Positions 34,847 to 43,400 of a stretch of DNA of 64,000 nt are shown in pieces (positions within the stretch are counted from its first letter, which is position 1; the number at the start of each line of letters is the position of its first letter). The stretch comes from Marinithermofilum abyssi (lineage in GTDB: Bacteria > Bacillota > Bacilli > Thermoactinomycetales > DSM-45169). Location of the stretch: contig NZ_BMHQ01000001.1 of assembly GCF_014641195.1 (NCBI RefSeq), forward strand, positions 25,199-89,198, read 5' to 3'. The notes beneath the pieces were generated by a model that was not told the origin of the DNA, searched no databases, and worked only from the letters and a program-made list of their open reading frames with translations. The position numbers and the translations under genes were made by a program.

Positions 34847-37800
34847 TTATACAGCGTTAAAATAGCGAGCCTGCGGATGGGAGAACACCATCGCCGAAAC
34901 GGAAGCTTCCGGCTCCATCATAAAGCCGTCGGTCAGTTCCACCCCGATATCCTCCGGCCGTAGCAGCCGGAACAGTTTGGCTTGATCCTCCAGATCGGGG
35001 CAGGCCGGATAACCGAAGGAAACCCGAATCCCTTGGTACCGGGCACCGAAGCGCTCCTGCATCGTCATCTCCGGCGGATCCGGGAAACCCCACACATCCC
35101 GCATCACGTGGTGAAGCCGTTCAGCGAAGGCCTCCGCCAATTCCAAAGCAAAAGCTTGCACCATGTGGGAGCGGAGATAATCCCCTTGCTCCTTCCATCG
35201 CTCGGCCAAATCCCGGATACCGGCACCCGCTGTCACTGTCAAGAAGCCGACGGTGTCCATCACGCCGGATTCCACCGGGCGCAAAAAGTCTGCCAGACAG
35301 AGATACGGCTCCTTCGTTTGCCGCGGGAAGGTGAATCGCTCCAACACCTGTGTTTGATCCGCGTCATACACCAAAATGGTGTCTCCATCGGACTGTGCAG
35401 GGAAAAAGCGATACATCCCGTCGGCCCGGATCAACCGATCCCGCTCCAAATCAGCGATCAAAGCGTCCAACTGCTCTTTCAACTCCAGCGCCTTGGGATC
35501 CCCTTCAGCCAGCAATTGTTTCACATTTCCTTTCAGCCCCAGGTGTTTTCCTAACAACATCTGCTCATTGATATAGGGACGCAGGTGGGACAAGGGATAA
35601 TTCCGAAGCACATGCCGTTCATAATCCGGCGGCTCATACACCGGCGCTTCCCGGTCCACTTTGGAACGGCACACCGTATTTTGCACCGCCAGCTTCTCTT
35701 TTTGCTTCCGTTCAGTTACTGCCAAAGCTCTCTCCCGGCTCTTCCGAAGCTCATGCACCAGTTGGGCCCGCTTCTCATCGTCCCGAAGCTGGTTGGCCAA
35801 TTCCAGTCCATTCATGGCATCCTTGGCGTATAACACAGGTCCGTCATACTCCGGGGCGATCCGGTTGTCGGTAAATTTGCGGGTCAATGCAGCACCTCCC
35901 ACCAGAATGGGAACTTCGATATTGGCTGCCCGCATATCCTGGGCGGTCAGTACCATTTGCTGAGCGGATTTTACCAACAGCCCGGAAAGACCCACCATAT
36001 CCGGCTGCTCCTCCCGGCAGGCGGCGATCAGCTGTTCCGGGGCCACCTTGATCCCCAGATTAACCACTTCGTACCCATTGTTGGAGAGGATGATCTCCAC
36101 CAGGTTTTTCCCGATATCGTGTACATCCCCCTTCACCGTAGCTAGGAGGATCTTGCCTTTGGTATCCGTGTCGGTCTTTTCCATGTGCGGCTCCAAAAAG
36201 GCAACCGATGCTTTCATCACCTCAGCGCTTTGGAGCACTTCCGCCACAATCAGCTGATTATCGTTGAACAGGCGTCCCACTTCATCCATCCCTGTCATCA
36301 GCGGACCATTGATAATATCCAGCGGGGCGTACTTTTGCAGGGCCTTCTCCAGATCCTCCAGCAGCCCGTCTTTGCTTCCTTCTACCACATACCGGGCCAG
36401 CCGTTCCTCCAGGGTGAGGCTTTCCGCCGGCTGGGCATGGACCGTCGATTTTTTCCCCCGGTAAAATTGGGTAAACTCCGCCAACACTTCATCATAGTTA
36501 GACTCATCGGTTTCAAAGAGGAAGGTTTCCGCCATCTTCCGTTCCTCTTCCGGAATCGAGGCATAGCGCTCCAATTTCTCCGTGTTGACAATGGCATAAT
36601 CCAGTCCGGCCCGGGTGCAATGATACAAATAGACGGCATTCAGCACTTCCCGCCCGGCGAGAGGCAAGCCGAAGGAAACATTGGACACGCCCAGCACCGT
36701 CCGGGTGCGGGGCATCTTTTCCTTGATGCGGCGGACTCCTTCCACGGTAGCCTTAGCGGAACCGATATAAGCCTGGTCACCGGTGCCAACCGGGAACACC
36801 AGCGGATCGAAGATAATATCTTCCGGCGCCACCCCGTAACGGTTGACCAACAGGTCATAGCAACGCTCCGCCACCTCTAGCTTCCGGTCCGCTGTCACGG
36901 CCATCCCTTTCTCATCGATGGTACCGACCACGACAGCTGCCCCGTAGCGATGGATCAGAGGCACCACTTGGGCAAAACGCTCTTCCCCGTCTTCCAAGTT
37001 GATCGAGTTGATGATGGCTTTTCCTTGGGAATATTTCAGCGCCCGCTCTATCACTTCCGGATCTGTGGAGTCGATCATCAGGGGCACTTTCACCTTTTTT
37101 GTGGCAAACTGGAGAAACTGCTCCATGTCCGCCAGTTCATCCCGGTCCGGATCCGCCAGACAGATATCGATCACTTGGGCTCCGCGTTTCACCTGACGCC
37201 GGGCAATCTCCGAAGCATCCTCATATTTGCCCTCAGCGATCAGCTCCCGGAATTTCTTCGATCCGATCACATTGGTCCGTTCGCCCACCAAGACCGGCCG
37301 GTTGTCTTCTTCCAGGAAGAGCGGCTCGATCCCGGAAACCGCCGACAGCGGCTCTTTCCTCGGAATGCGCGGCTTCTTCCCTTTCAGCACCTCGGCGATA
37401 GCCCGGATGTGCTCCGGTGTCGTCCCGCAGCAGCCCCCCGCCATGTTCAGCCAGCCCGCATCGGCAAATGCGGCCAGTTTCGTCGCCAGCCCCCGAGGGG
37501 TTTCATGGTAGTTGCCGTCCTCGTCGGGCAAGCCGGCATTGGGGTAACAACTGACCCCGCACTGGGCCAGTCCGGAAAGGGTCCGCAGGTGATCCCGCAT
37601 AAACTCCGGTCCCGTAGCACAGTTTAAACCCACGGTCAGGGGATTGAGATGCTGAATGGACATATAGAAAGCCTCCACGTTTTGCCCGGCCAACATCGTC
37701 CCCATCGGCTCGATCGTGCCGGAAATCAGCAGGGGGACTTCCGCACCCAACGCCTCAAAGGCCCGCCGGATCCCGATCCCCGCCGCTTTTACATTGAGGG

Positions 37801-38311
37801 TATCTTGCGAAGTTTCCAACAATAGGGCATCGACACCTGCCTCGACCAGTGCCCGGGCCTGTTCCTCATAGGAATCGACCAGCTGGTCAAAGGTTACCCC
37901 GCCCGTCACGGAGAGGGTTTTGGTAGTCGGCCCCAACGCGCCGGCTACATACCGAGGATCTTCCGGTGTAGACCATTTTTCTACCGCTTCCCGTGCGCAG
38001 GCCACGGCAGCCTTGTTGATCTCCTCCACCCGGTGCTGCAACTCGTACTCTGCCAGCACCACCGAAGTGCCGCCGAAGGTATTGGTTTCCACGATATCCG
38101 CACCGGCGGCAAGATAGTGTTCGTGGATGCTTCGGATGACATCGGGCCGAGTGATGTTGAGAAACTCGTTGCAGCCGTCGTACGCTTCTCCGCCGAAATC
38201 CTCGGCGGTCAGCCCTGCCTGTTGCAACTGCGTCCCCATGGCCCCGTCCAAGATAAGGATCTTCTCTTTGATGCGTTCGCTGAGTGAAGGTTTGGTTGTC
38301 GGTTGAGCCAT
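34847..38311 (-). CDS. metH: Cobalamin-dependent methionine synthase
   Basis: 1154 residues in the classic four-module order: homocysteine barrel (about 10-325, GGCCGTTPEHI near its end), pterin-binding barrel (about 345-610, VGERTNVIGSKKF), B12 module (about 645-890) with DVHDIGKNLVEI supplying the cobalt-binding His, and the S-adenosylmethionine reactivation domain (about 920-1154). It transfers the methyl group of 5-methyl-THF to homocysteine. The operon partner yitJ makes 5-methyl-THF. A SAM riboswitch precedes it. Confidence 0.96.
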   Translation of the reverse strand: MAQPTTKPSLSERIKEKILILDGAMGTQLQQAGLTAEDFGGEAYDGCNEFLNITRPDVIRSIHEHYLAAGADIVETNTFGGTSVVLAEYELQHRVEEINKAAVACAREAVEKWSTPEDPRYVAGALGPTTKTLSVTGGVTFDQLVDSYEEQARALVEAGVDALLLETSQDTLNVKAAGIGIRRAFEALGAEVPLLISGTIEPMGTMLAGQNVEAFYMSIQHLNPLTVGLNCATGPEFMRDHLRTLSGLAQCGVSCYPNAGLPDEDGNYHETPRGLATKLAAFADAGWLNMAGGCCGTTPEHIRAIAEVLKGKKPRIPRKEPLSAVSGIEPLFLEEDNRPVLVGERTNVIGSKKFRELIAEGKYEDASEIARRQVKRGAQVIDICLADPDRDELADMEQFLQFATKKVKVPLMIDSTDPEVIERALKYSQGKAIINSINLEDGEERFAQVVPLIHRYGAAVVVGTIDEKGMAVTADRKLEVAERCYDLLVNRYGVAPEDIIFDPLVFPVGTGDQAYIGSAKATVEGVRRIKEKMPRTRTVLGVSNVSFGLPLAGREVLNAVYLYHCTRAGLDYAIVNTEKLERYASIPEEERKMAETFLFETDESNYDEVLAEFTQFYRGKKSTVHAQPAESLTLEERLARYVVEGSKDGLLEDLEKALQKYAPLDIINGPLMTGMDEVGRLFNDNQLIVAEVLQSAEVMKASVAFLEPHMEKTDTDTKGKILLATVKGDVHDIGKNLVEIILSNNGYEVVNLGIKVAPEQLIAACREEQPDMVGLSGLLVKSAQQMVLTAQDMRAANIEVPILVGGAALTRKFTDNRIAPEYDGPVLYAKDAMNGLELANQLRDDEKRAQLVHELRKSRERALAVTERKQKEKLAVQNTVCRSKVDREAPVYEPPDYERHVLRNYPLSHLRPYINEQMLLGKHLGLKGNVKQLLAEGDPKALELKEQLDALIADLERDRLIRADGMYRFFPAQSDGDTILVYDADQTQVLERFTFPRQTKEPYLCLADFLRPVESGVMDTVGFLTVTAGAGIRDLAERWKEQGDYLRSHMVQAFALELAEAFAERLHHVMRDVWGFPDPPEMTMQERFGARYQGIRVSFGYPACPDLEDQAKLFRLLRPEDIGVELTDGFMMEPEASVSAMVFSHPQARYFNAV

Positions 38312-38337
38312 CTGTCATCCATCCTTCTCAATGGAAA

Positions 38338-38490
38338 TAAAAAACCTTTCATCTCTGAAGATGAAAGGTTGCCTATTCAGGATCACTCTCATCTGTCAGA
38401 GAAAATCTCTGCAGGAATTGGCACCACACCCCGTAAAATGGGTAGGTTGCCGGGCTTCATCGGGCCAGTCCCTCCGCCTCTCTGGATGAG
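38338..38490 (-). ncRNA. SAM-I (S-box) riboswitch of metH-yitJ
   Basis: On the minus strand CTCATCCAGAGAGG, then GGAGGGACTGGCCC, GATGAAGCCCGGCAACC and a distal ACAGATGAGAG give the canonical S-box with its P1 strands, K-turn and core. A terminator, AACCTTTCATC and GATGAAAGGTT followed by six T, ends it about 30 nt before metH. High S-adenosylmethionine should stop transcription. Confidence 0.96.
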
Positions 38491-38583
38491 TCTGATATGG
38501 GTTTTTCAGCAGCTTCCTACGTTCGCGTTTTTCTCACTATAGAAAATCCCCAGCAGATTGTCAACCGCCAGACAAGCCTGTCT

Positions 38584-39471
38584 TCACACCCTGCGCCGGA
38601 AAAAAAGCCCGATAAGCAAACCGACGAGGATCACACCGGCCATTATCCAGTTGGATTGATCTCCTTTCAGCGGCGGTGCAGGTTGGCTGACCTCCTGCGG
38701 GGTGATACATCCGTCTCCTTTTTTTAACACCACCTTTTCCTGTTTCGGATCCGGGTGAGCGGTATCTGGGGAGTGATCGATTTCTCCGTTGAAAGTTACA
38801 TAAACTGTATACTCTCCCGGAGTGATCCGTTCATTGTGAGCGGCCACTTCCAAATGACTGAACAAATGGTTGAGTTTCACTCCCTCGCGGGATTCCGCAC
38901 TATAATCGAGCACACGGTACAGATCGCCTCCCTTTTTCCGGGACAGCGTAATCAACCAGTTTCCCTCAGCCGTTTTTGCATGGTCCATCCGCGCCTTCAC
39001 CCGCAGGCCGCTGTCGGTGCAGACGGGCTGAACCTGGATTTCCGGCGGATGCACTTGATATGTATCCTGAAACTCGGTTTTTTTGCCGTTGATCATTCCC
39101 TCGAAATGAACTCCCAGTCGATACGGGGGAGACACTTCTGTATCCTTGTCGCAGAATGCCACACTGAAGGAAGTTCTCTTCTCATTCTTCAACACTCTTT
39201 TGGTATCAGGGGCGTTTTTCCCATCTGCTCCCTGTAACTGAAAGGTCCACGTTCCCTGGATTTGTTTCACTTGTTTGGCCTGAATCGCAAACTCCTTGCA
39301 CTCATCATCCTCACCGTCCCAATAGTGGTAGAAAAGGTCAACGGGAGGTGTAGCGGATGTTTGATCAGGGGCTGCAGACGGAGCAGACTGTGCCGGGCTG
39401 GCGGGGGCCACTCCGGCCCAAACCAATCCAAACAAAAAAACGCCCCACAGCCAATGGTCGATGCGTATCAA
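38584..39471 (-). CDS. Secreted membrane-anchored protein with GxW-type modules
   Basis: 295 residues from TTG at 39471, eight bases after GGAGG. A signal peptide (about 1-30, to PASPAQS), two modules of about 85 residues beginning IQGTWTFQLQ and EGNWLITLSR and each ending in a GVHFEGMINGKK- or TVYVTFNGEI-like strand, then a C-terminal membrane helix NWIMAGVILVGLLIGLFF with Arg-rich tail. There is no LPxTG-like motif, so the protein stays in the membrane. The modules are shared with the proteins at 50182 and 56758. Four Cys in the first module region could form disulfides. Function unknown. Confidence 0.72.
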   Translation of the reverse strand: MIRIDHWLWGVFLFGLVWAGVAPASPAQSAPSAAPDQTSATPPVDLFYHYWDGEDDECKEFAIQAKQVKQIQGTWTFQLQGADGKNAPDTKRVLKNEKRTSFSVAFCDKDTEVSPPYRLGVHFEGMINGKKTEFQDTYQVHPPEIQVQPVCTDSGLRVKARMDHAKTAEGNWLITLSRKKGGDLYRVLDYSAESREGVKLNHLFSHLEVAAHNERITPGEYTVYVTFNGEIDHSPDTAHPDPKQEKVVLKKGDGCITPQEVSQPAPPLKGDQSNWIMAGVILVGLLIGLFFRRRV

Positions 39472-39569
39472 TGCTATTTCCTCCAATAAAATCGTCCAGT
39501 ATCCGGAAAAATCGACCAACTTCACAGATTATTATACACTAAGCACAGAAGCGGTGAAGGAATGAGCAG

Positions 39570-39599
39570 GAAAAAAGCCTGAACTTTTATGTTCAGGCT
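39570..39599 (-). terminator. Minus-strand terminator
   Basis: AGCCTGAAC-ATAAAA-GTTCAGGCT followed by TTTTT on the minus strand; it ends the beta-helix gene transcript. Confidence 0.85.
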
Positions 39600-39600
39600 G

Positions 39601-39756
39601 AGGCTGCTGACAAAGTTTCTCGAAAGGAGCGGAAGAGCCCTTTTATCCGAGGAGCGACTGACGATGAAACCAGCGACAAACGAGACAAAAAATCGGCACA
39701 TCGCACGACTTTGGAACTTGCGACCAAGGCGTGACTTGTACTTTTTGAGCAACCGA
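39601..39756. repeat. Non-coding repeat-like segment
   Basis: Between the beta-helix stop and its terminator lie 155 bases without a gene. The minus strand carries GTTTGTCGCTGGTTTCATCG, similar to TTTTGTCGCTGGACACGTCG in the palindromic element at 29598-29731, with further matching words upstream (GCGCAAG or TCGCAAG). I think both belong to one dispersed repeat family. Confidence 0.35.
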
Positions 39757-40944
39757 TCACCCTTCCGGCAGGTAACCCGCGATTTTCGGTTCTGTCCGGT
39801 AGGTACGCCGCTCCCGGTGAAGGTCTGCTGCATCCACATCATTCCCGTCATGAATACGACGGCAGTGAAGCACGGCAGGGTTGCTGTCTTCAGATATCTC
39901 CAACTCATTGCCTCCAAATTGTTCAAACAGGCACGCTTCCAGCGTTCCGAACCCTCGCTCTGTAACGGCTACAGCCACATGACGGCTGTCGTGAAAAACA
40001 CACCGGGTGAGCTTGGGGTCGCCGCCTTCGTAAATCCACAGGGACGGAGCCTGGTGAAAGCCGTAGATATCGCAATCTTCCACGCGCCCCATCCCGTTTT
40101 CTGTCACTCGCAGACCGCAGTCGCCTCCATCGTGAATACGGCATTTACGAATCAACGGGTTTGCATCGGCGTCAATCCAGATGCAGGGGAATTCCCGGGC
40201 GGTCAGATCACAATCTGCCAGTACACCGTCCCCGTTTTCGCCAAAAATCACCCCGCCGTCCACCCGGGACTCGCGCATATCCAACAACCCCTCCCGGTTA
40301 AACACCGCCGGGCTCCGTACAAAATCGGCAAAATAGGATTCAGCGACCAGCGCTTTTCCCCTCTCCACCGAAAGGCCGGGAGCCGTCCCGTCATGTACGC
40401 GGCAGCGCAGCATTTCCAATGTGCCGTCCTCGTAGACTCCCACTGCCGGTTCCAGCCGGAAACCGCTCAGCACACAATCCTGCAAATGAACGTGACCCTC
40501 GGCATCCACGTATACTCCTTCTTTGGCTCCGTTTTCGATCCGGCAGCGATAAAGCTTGGCTTGGGCTCCTTCTCCCCGCACCCCTACACAAGCTCCCGAT
40601 TCGGACCGAAGGACACAATCTTCCATCTGCAGCTTCCCTTCCGGCAAGACACAGACAGCGATAAACTCTTCCGGATCCTCCTGTTTTTGAACCGTCACGC
40701 GCTTGATTACCACCGAGCCGCGGTCCACCAATAAACAGTTCTCGACCGAGGAGCGGAGCACCACTTCTCCTGCTCCGTCCCCCAGAATTTCCAGCGATTT
40801 ATTAATCTGCAGCGATTCGTCATACACACCCGGTTTTACCCGGATGCGTCCGCCTTCCTCTGCAGCATCTACCGCTTCCTGAATGCTTTGGTAAGGAGCA
40901 TCTCCCTTTTGCGATACTACGATCAGTTCCGTTCCCAATGTCAT
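39757..40944 (-). CDS. Right-handed parallel beta-helix protein
   Basis: 395 residues. It begins with the carbohydrate-esterase/pectinesterase-like start YQSIQEAVDAAEEGGRIRVKPGVYDE and continues in about fifteen beta-helix coils, most with the pattern CRI-x-[ND]-G or LRCRVHDG. No signal peptide and no recognisable catalytic residues are seen, so it may be a cytoplasmic or spore-internal scaffold. The last 30 residues (NDVDAADLHRERRTYRTEPK to the end) break the coil pattern and abut the repeat-like segment, so the C-terminus may have been replaced by an insertion or frameshift. Confidence 0.75.
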   Translation of the reverse strand: MTLGTELIVVSQKGDAPYQSIQEAVDAAEEGGRIRVKPGVYDESLQINKSLEILGDGAGEVVLRSSVENCLLVDRGSVVIKRVTVQKQEDPEEFIAVCVLPEGKLQMEDCVLRSESGACVGVRGEGAQAKLYRCRIENGAKEGVYVDAEGHVHLQDCVLSGFRLEPAVGVYEDGTLEMLRCRVHDGTAPGLSVERGKALVAESYFADFVRSPAVFNREGLLDMRESRVDGGVIFGENGDGVLADCDLTAREFPCIWIDADANPLIRKCRIHDGGDCGLRVTENGMGRVEDCDIYGFHQAPSLWIYEGGDPKLTRCVFHDSRHVAVAVTERGFGTLEACLFEQFGGNELEISEDSNPAVLHCRRIHDGNDVDAADLHRERRTYRTEPKIAGYLPEG

Positions 40945-41257
40945 CCCTCCGAAAAGCCATATCGTCTCCTATCAAAAAAGCACACGCCAACACCCCGAAG
41001 GAGACCCTTCAGGTTCGGACGCCGCCTGTCTATCTTGACCGGACCCCGCTAGTATCGGGTATCCCGGATCGATTCCTCACAAATGCAACTTCCATCATCT
41101 TAACAAAGAAAAGAGCGGTTCAGTCACTTTTCATCCCAAATTAACGTTCCCTTTAAAAAGAGAATTCTTCTCCCGCTTCCAATCTCCTCTCTTCCAAAAG
41201 GAAAATATGTCAATCGCCCTATCTGATCGATACAAAGGATCGATCCACGGAAGGGAA
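40945..41257. other. Intergenic stretch upstream of the beta-helix gene
   Basis: About 310 bases without a supportable gene. It contains GC-rich hairpin sequences near 41010-41060 that might be a leader of the minus-strand beta-helix gene; no known riboswitch class matches. Confidence 0.4.
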
Positions 41258-41291
41258 TAAAAAAAAGCCCGCACCGTAGAAGCGATGCGGG
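41258..41291 (-). terminator. Terminator of the EIIA-like gene
   Basis: On the minus strand CCCGCATC and GGTGCGGG form a stem followed by eight T, 20 bases past the stop codon at 41312. Confidence 0.85.
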
Positions 41292-41311
41292 TGATCGATT
41301 CCTCCCTACAA

Positions 41312-41910
41312 TCAATCCAGAAACGCCCCCAGAATCTTGAAGGGCAGCTTGATCAGCCACCAAATGGCGCGAAACACCCAGCCCACCATCCGGAAAAGAA
41401 ACCGGGGGATTTCCCAGAGTAATTCGATGATGTCAAAACCCGTTTCCACTGTATCCATCAGACCATCGTCATCCTCCCGACTGCCGCCCCCCTCCCCACT
41501 GTTACTATTACTGTTACTGTCCTCATCCTCAATGGCATCATCGTCCACGATGTCCCGAGCATACATCAAAAAGTCCCCGGCCTTCACATAATTCGCTGTG
41601 GTTGGGATGCACTCCGCCCCATCCACACCTCTGACCAATACCGCTATATATTCCCGGGAATCCCCCGAGGCAGAAGACGCCCCACCTGGATGGAGAGGTT
41701 TACCCTTTTCGGATGAACGCTGAACATGTCAATACTTGCGGAAATACGGGAAACATCTCTCACTTCTCCGTCCACCGGAGCGATCACCTCTGAGATCTCC
41801 CGCAACACAGCAACGCCTTGCCCCGACAATCCCACCTGTTTCAAGGGAACAACCTGTCCGCTCGTTGGAGCGAAAACGGTCACATACCCTTTCTTCTCTG
41901 GCACTGACAC
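41312..41910 (-). pseudogene. EIIA/lipoyl-fold-like protein with amphipathic tail, split by a frameshift
   Basis: Two adjacent frames join if one G is added to the G4 run near 41685. The first (GTG at 41910 behind GGGAGG) reads VFAPTSGQVVPLKQVGLSGQGVAVL and EVIAPVDGEVRDVSRIS, like the EIIA-Glc or barrel-sandwich hybrid fold. The second reads EYIAVLVRGVDGAECIP, YVKAGDFLMYARDIVDDD, an acidic Asn/Ser linker, and a Trp/Phe-rich amphipathic C-terminus. The phospho-His and partner His of EIIA-Glc are absent, so it cannot be a PTS phosphocarrier. It is either a recent pseudogene or an intact gene with a base-call error. Its own terminator is preserved. Confidence 0.55.
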
Positions 41911-42092
41911 GCACATTCCTCCCATTCTTCCGATAGTAGTTCCAATGAATAATAGCCAACCTCTATCATACCAATATTTCGATATTTTTCTGTCCCATCT
42001 TCTATCGATTCGTTGCATTTTCCCTCATTTACGATATCATATGGGAAGAATTTTCTTTTTTCTGCCCAATGAATTCAATCCGAGGTGATCCT

Positions 42093-43031
42093 ATGAAGAT
42101 CAACACCGGTGAAGATACCCGAAACTATTTGGAAGACGAATTGAAAGCGGTCCTGGAATGGGAAGAGGATCAAAAGGACCTGTGGTTCTGGGAAAAGCTC
42201 GGGCGTATTCCTTTTGCGATCCTGGATCGGATCACTCCCAAACAAGTTCATAAAGTGATCGGCAAAGTGCTGGACGAGATGGGCGCCTATATCCAAAACG
42301 GTGGACAATACCTGATCCGCAAAGAGCCCGTACTGAACAAAATCGCGGAACAACTGGGCCGCCCCAAAGGATCGCTCCAGCTGGAAGAAGTAGCGGATAT
42401 CCCCCTTCCGGTACTCAACACCGTCACCGAGTCCATCAAAACGAATCATGTCCGCTTTGCTACCTATCAGGGGGCCAGCACCGGGATCGGGGGCATTTTT
42501 ACCTTGGCTGCGGACATTCCGCTGCTGCTCGGCACCTCGCTCAAAGTGATCCAAGAGATGGCGGTTGCGTACGGCTATAACCCGCTGGACAAAAAAGAGC
42601 GGATCTTCATTATCCAGTGCCTCCAATTCGCCTCCTCCGACTATGTGGGCAAACGCTCCATCCTGAAAAACTTGTCGGAGTACCATCACGGTGTCACCGA
42701 GCGGGAGACGATCTCCCAGATTCGAGGCTGGCGAGAAGTTTTTTGGAACTATCGGGACAACTACGGATGGAAGAAACTGTTTCAGATCATCCCCATCGTC
42801 GGGATCCTTTTTGGTGCCTGGATCAATAAATCCACAATCAAGGAAGTGGCCGAAGCGGGTCAGATGCTCTACCGCAAACGCCGCATCCTGGAGAAGCTGG
42901 AGAAAATGGACGCCACCGCCCAAGAACAACAGACGCTGACCATCAGCACAGAGCCCACTGCGGAACTTGCTTCGGGAGACAACTCCACTCCGAACAACCA
43001 GTTGGAACCGCCTGCAACTGCCACGGAGTAA
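42093..43031 (+). CDS. EcsC-family protein
   Basis: 312 residues from ATG behind GAGGTGATCC. An EcsC domain covers most of the protein: LWFWEKLGRIPFAILDRITP, QGASTGIGGIFTLAADIPLLLG (membrane-active hydrophobic part) and YGWKKLFQIIPIVGILFGAW. EcsC proteins are of unknown biochemical role; the name comes from the ecsABC locus, but no ecsA/B genes are present. The Thr/Pro-rich tail after residue 285 is low complexity. The gene is divergent from the EIIA-like gene. Confidence 0.88.
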   Translation: MKINTGEDTRNYLEDELKAVLEWEEDQKDLWFWEKLGRIPFAILDRITPKQVHKVIGKVLDEMGAYIQNGGQYLIRKEPVLNKIAEQLGRPKGSLQLEEVADIPLPVLNTVTESIKTNHVRFATYQGASTGIGGIFTLAADIPLLLGTSLKVIQEMAVAYGYNPLDKKERIFIIQCLQFASSDYVGKRSILKNLSEYHHGVTERETISQIRGWREVFWNYRDNYGWKKLFQIIPIVGILFGAWINKSTIKEVAEAGQMLYRKRRILEKLEKMDATAQEQQTLTISTEPTAELASGDNSTPNNQLEPPATATE

Positions 43032-43400
43032 ACAGAATGAAAAAACCGATCCACGACGGATTGACTTCCACCTTTCATTGCGTTGTTATCCCAATAATCG
43101 ATTTAAGATGGAGCACAGATCGATCTCCACGTTCCCATATCCAGGAACTACCCCCTGCGCGTTAAGGCCTCTCGTACTCGGCGGAACGAATGGGGCGGCT
43201 GGCTGTCCACCCAACAGGAGAGCAATGCATCGAAAAAAACCTTCGGAGTCTCCGAAGGTTTTTGATATAGAAAAGGATGACTTTTTAAAGTTTGGATTCT
43301 TTTTAAGGAGAGGGGCGTTATGGCAGGAAAAGTTTGTGACTTGCTCCACACGGCTAAGGCCATGGGGTGGGAGTCGCTTTTTCTACGAACGTTTCTTTGC
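43032..43400. other. Intergenic stretch with a bidirectional terminator
   Basis: About 370 bases without a supportable gene between convergent ecsC-type and acyl-CoA dehydrogenase genes. It contains the terminator at 43233-43263. Confidence 0.5.
43233..43263. terminator. Bidirectional terminator
   Basis: AAACCTTCGGA-GTC-TCCGAAGGTTT with A and T tracts on both sides; it lies 200 bp after the EcsC gene and 140 bp after the dehydrogenase gene. Confidence 0.85.

Noticed and set aside
43160-43185. CCTCTCGTACT, identical to part of the 23S rRNA sarcin-ricin region (reverse complement)
   Set aside because: The match is only 11 bases and the flanks do not follow rRNA; chance similarity.
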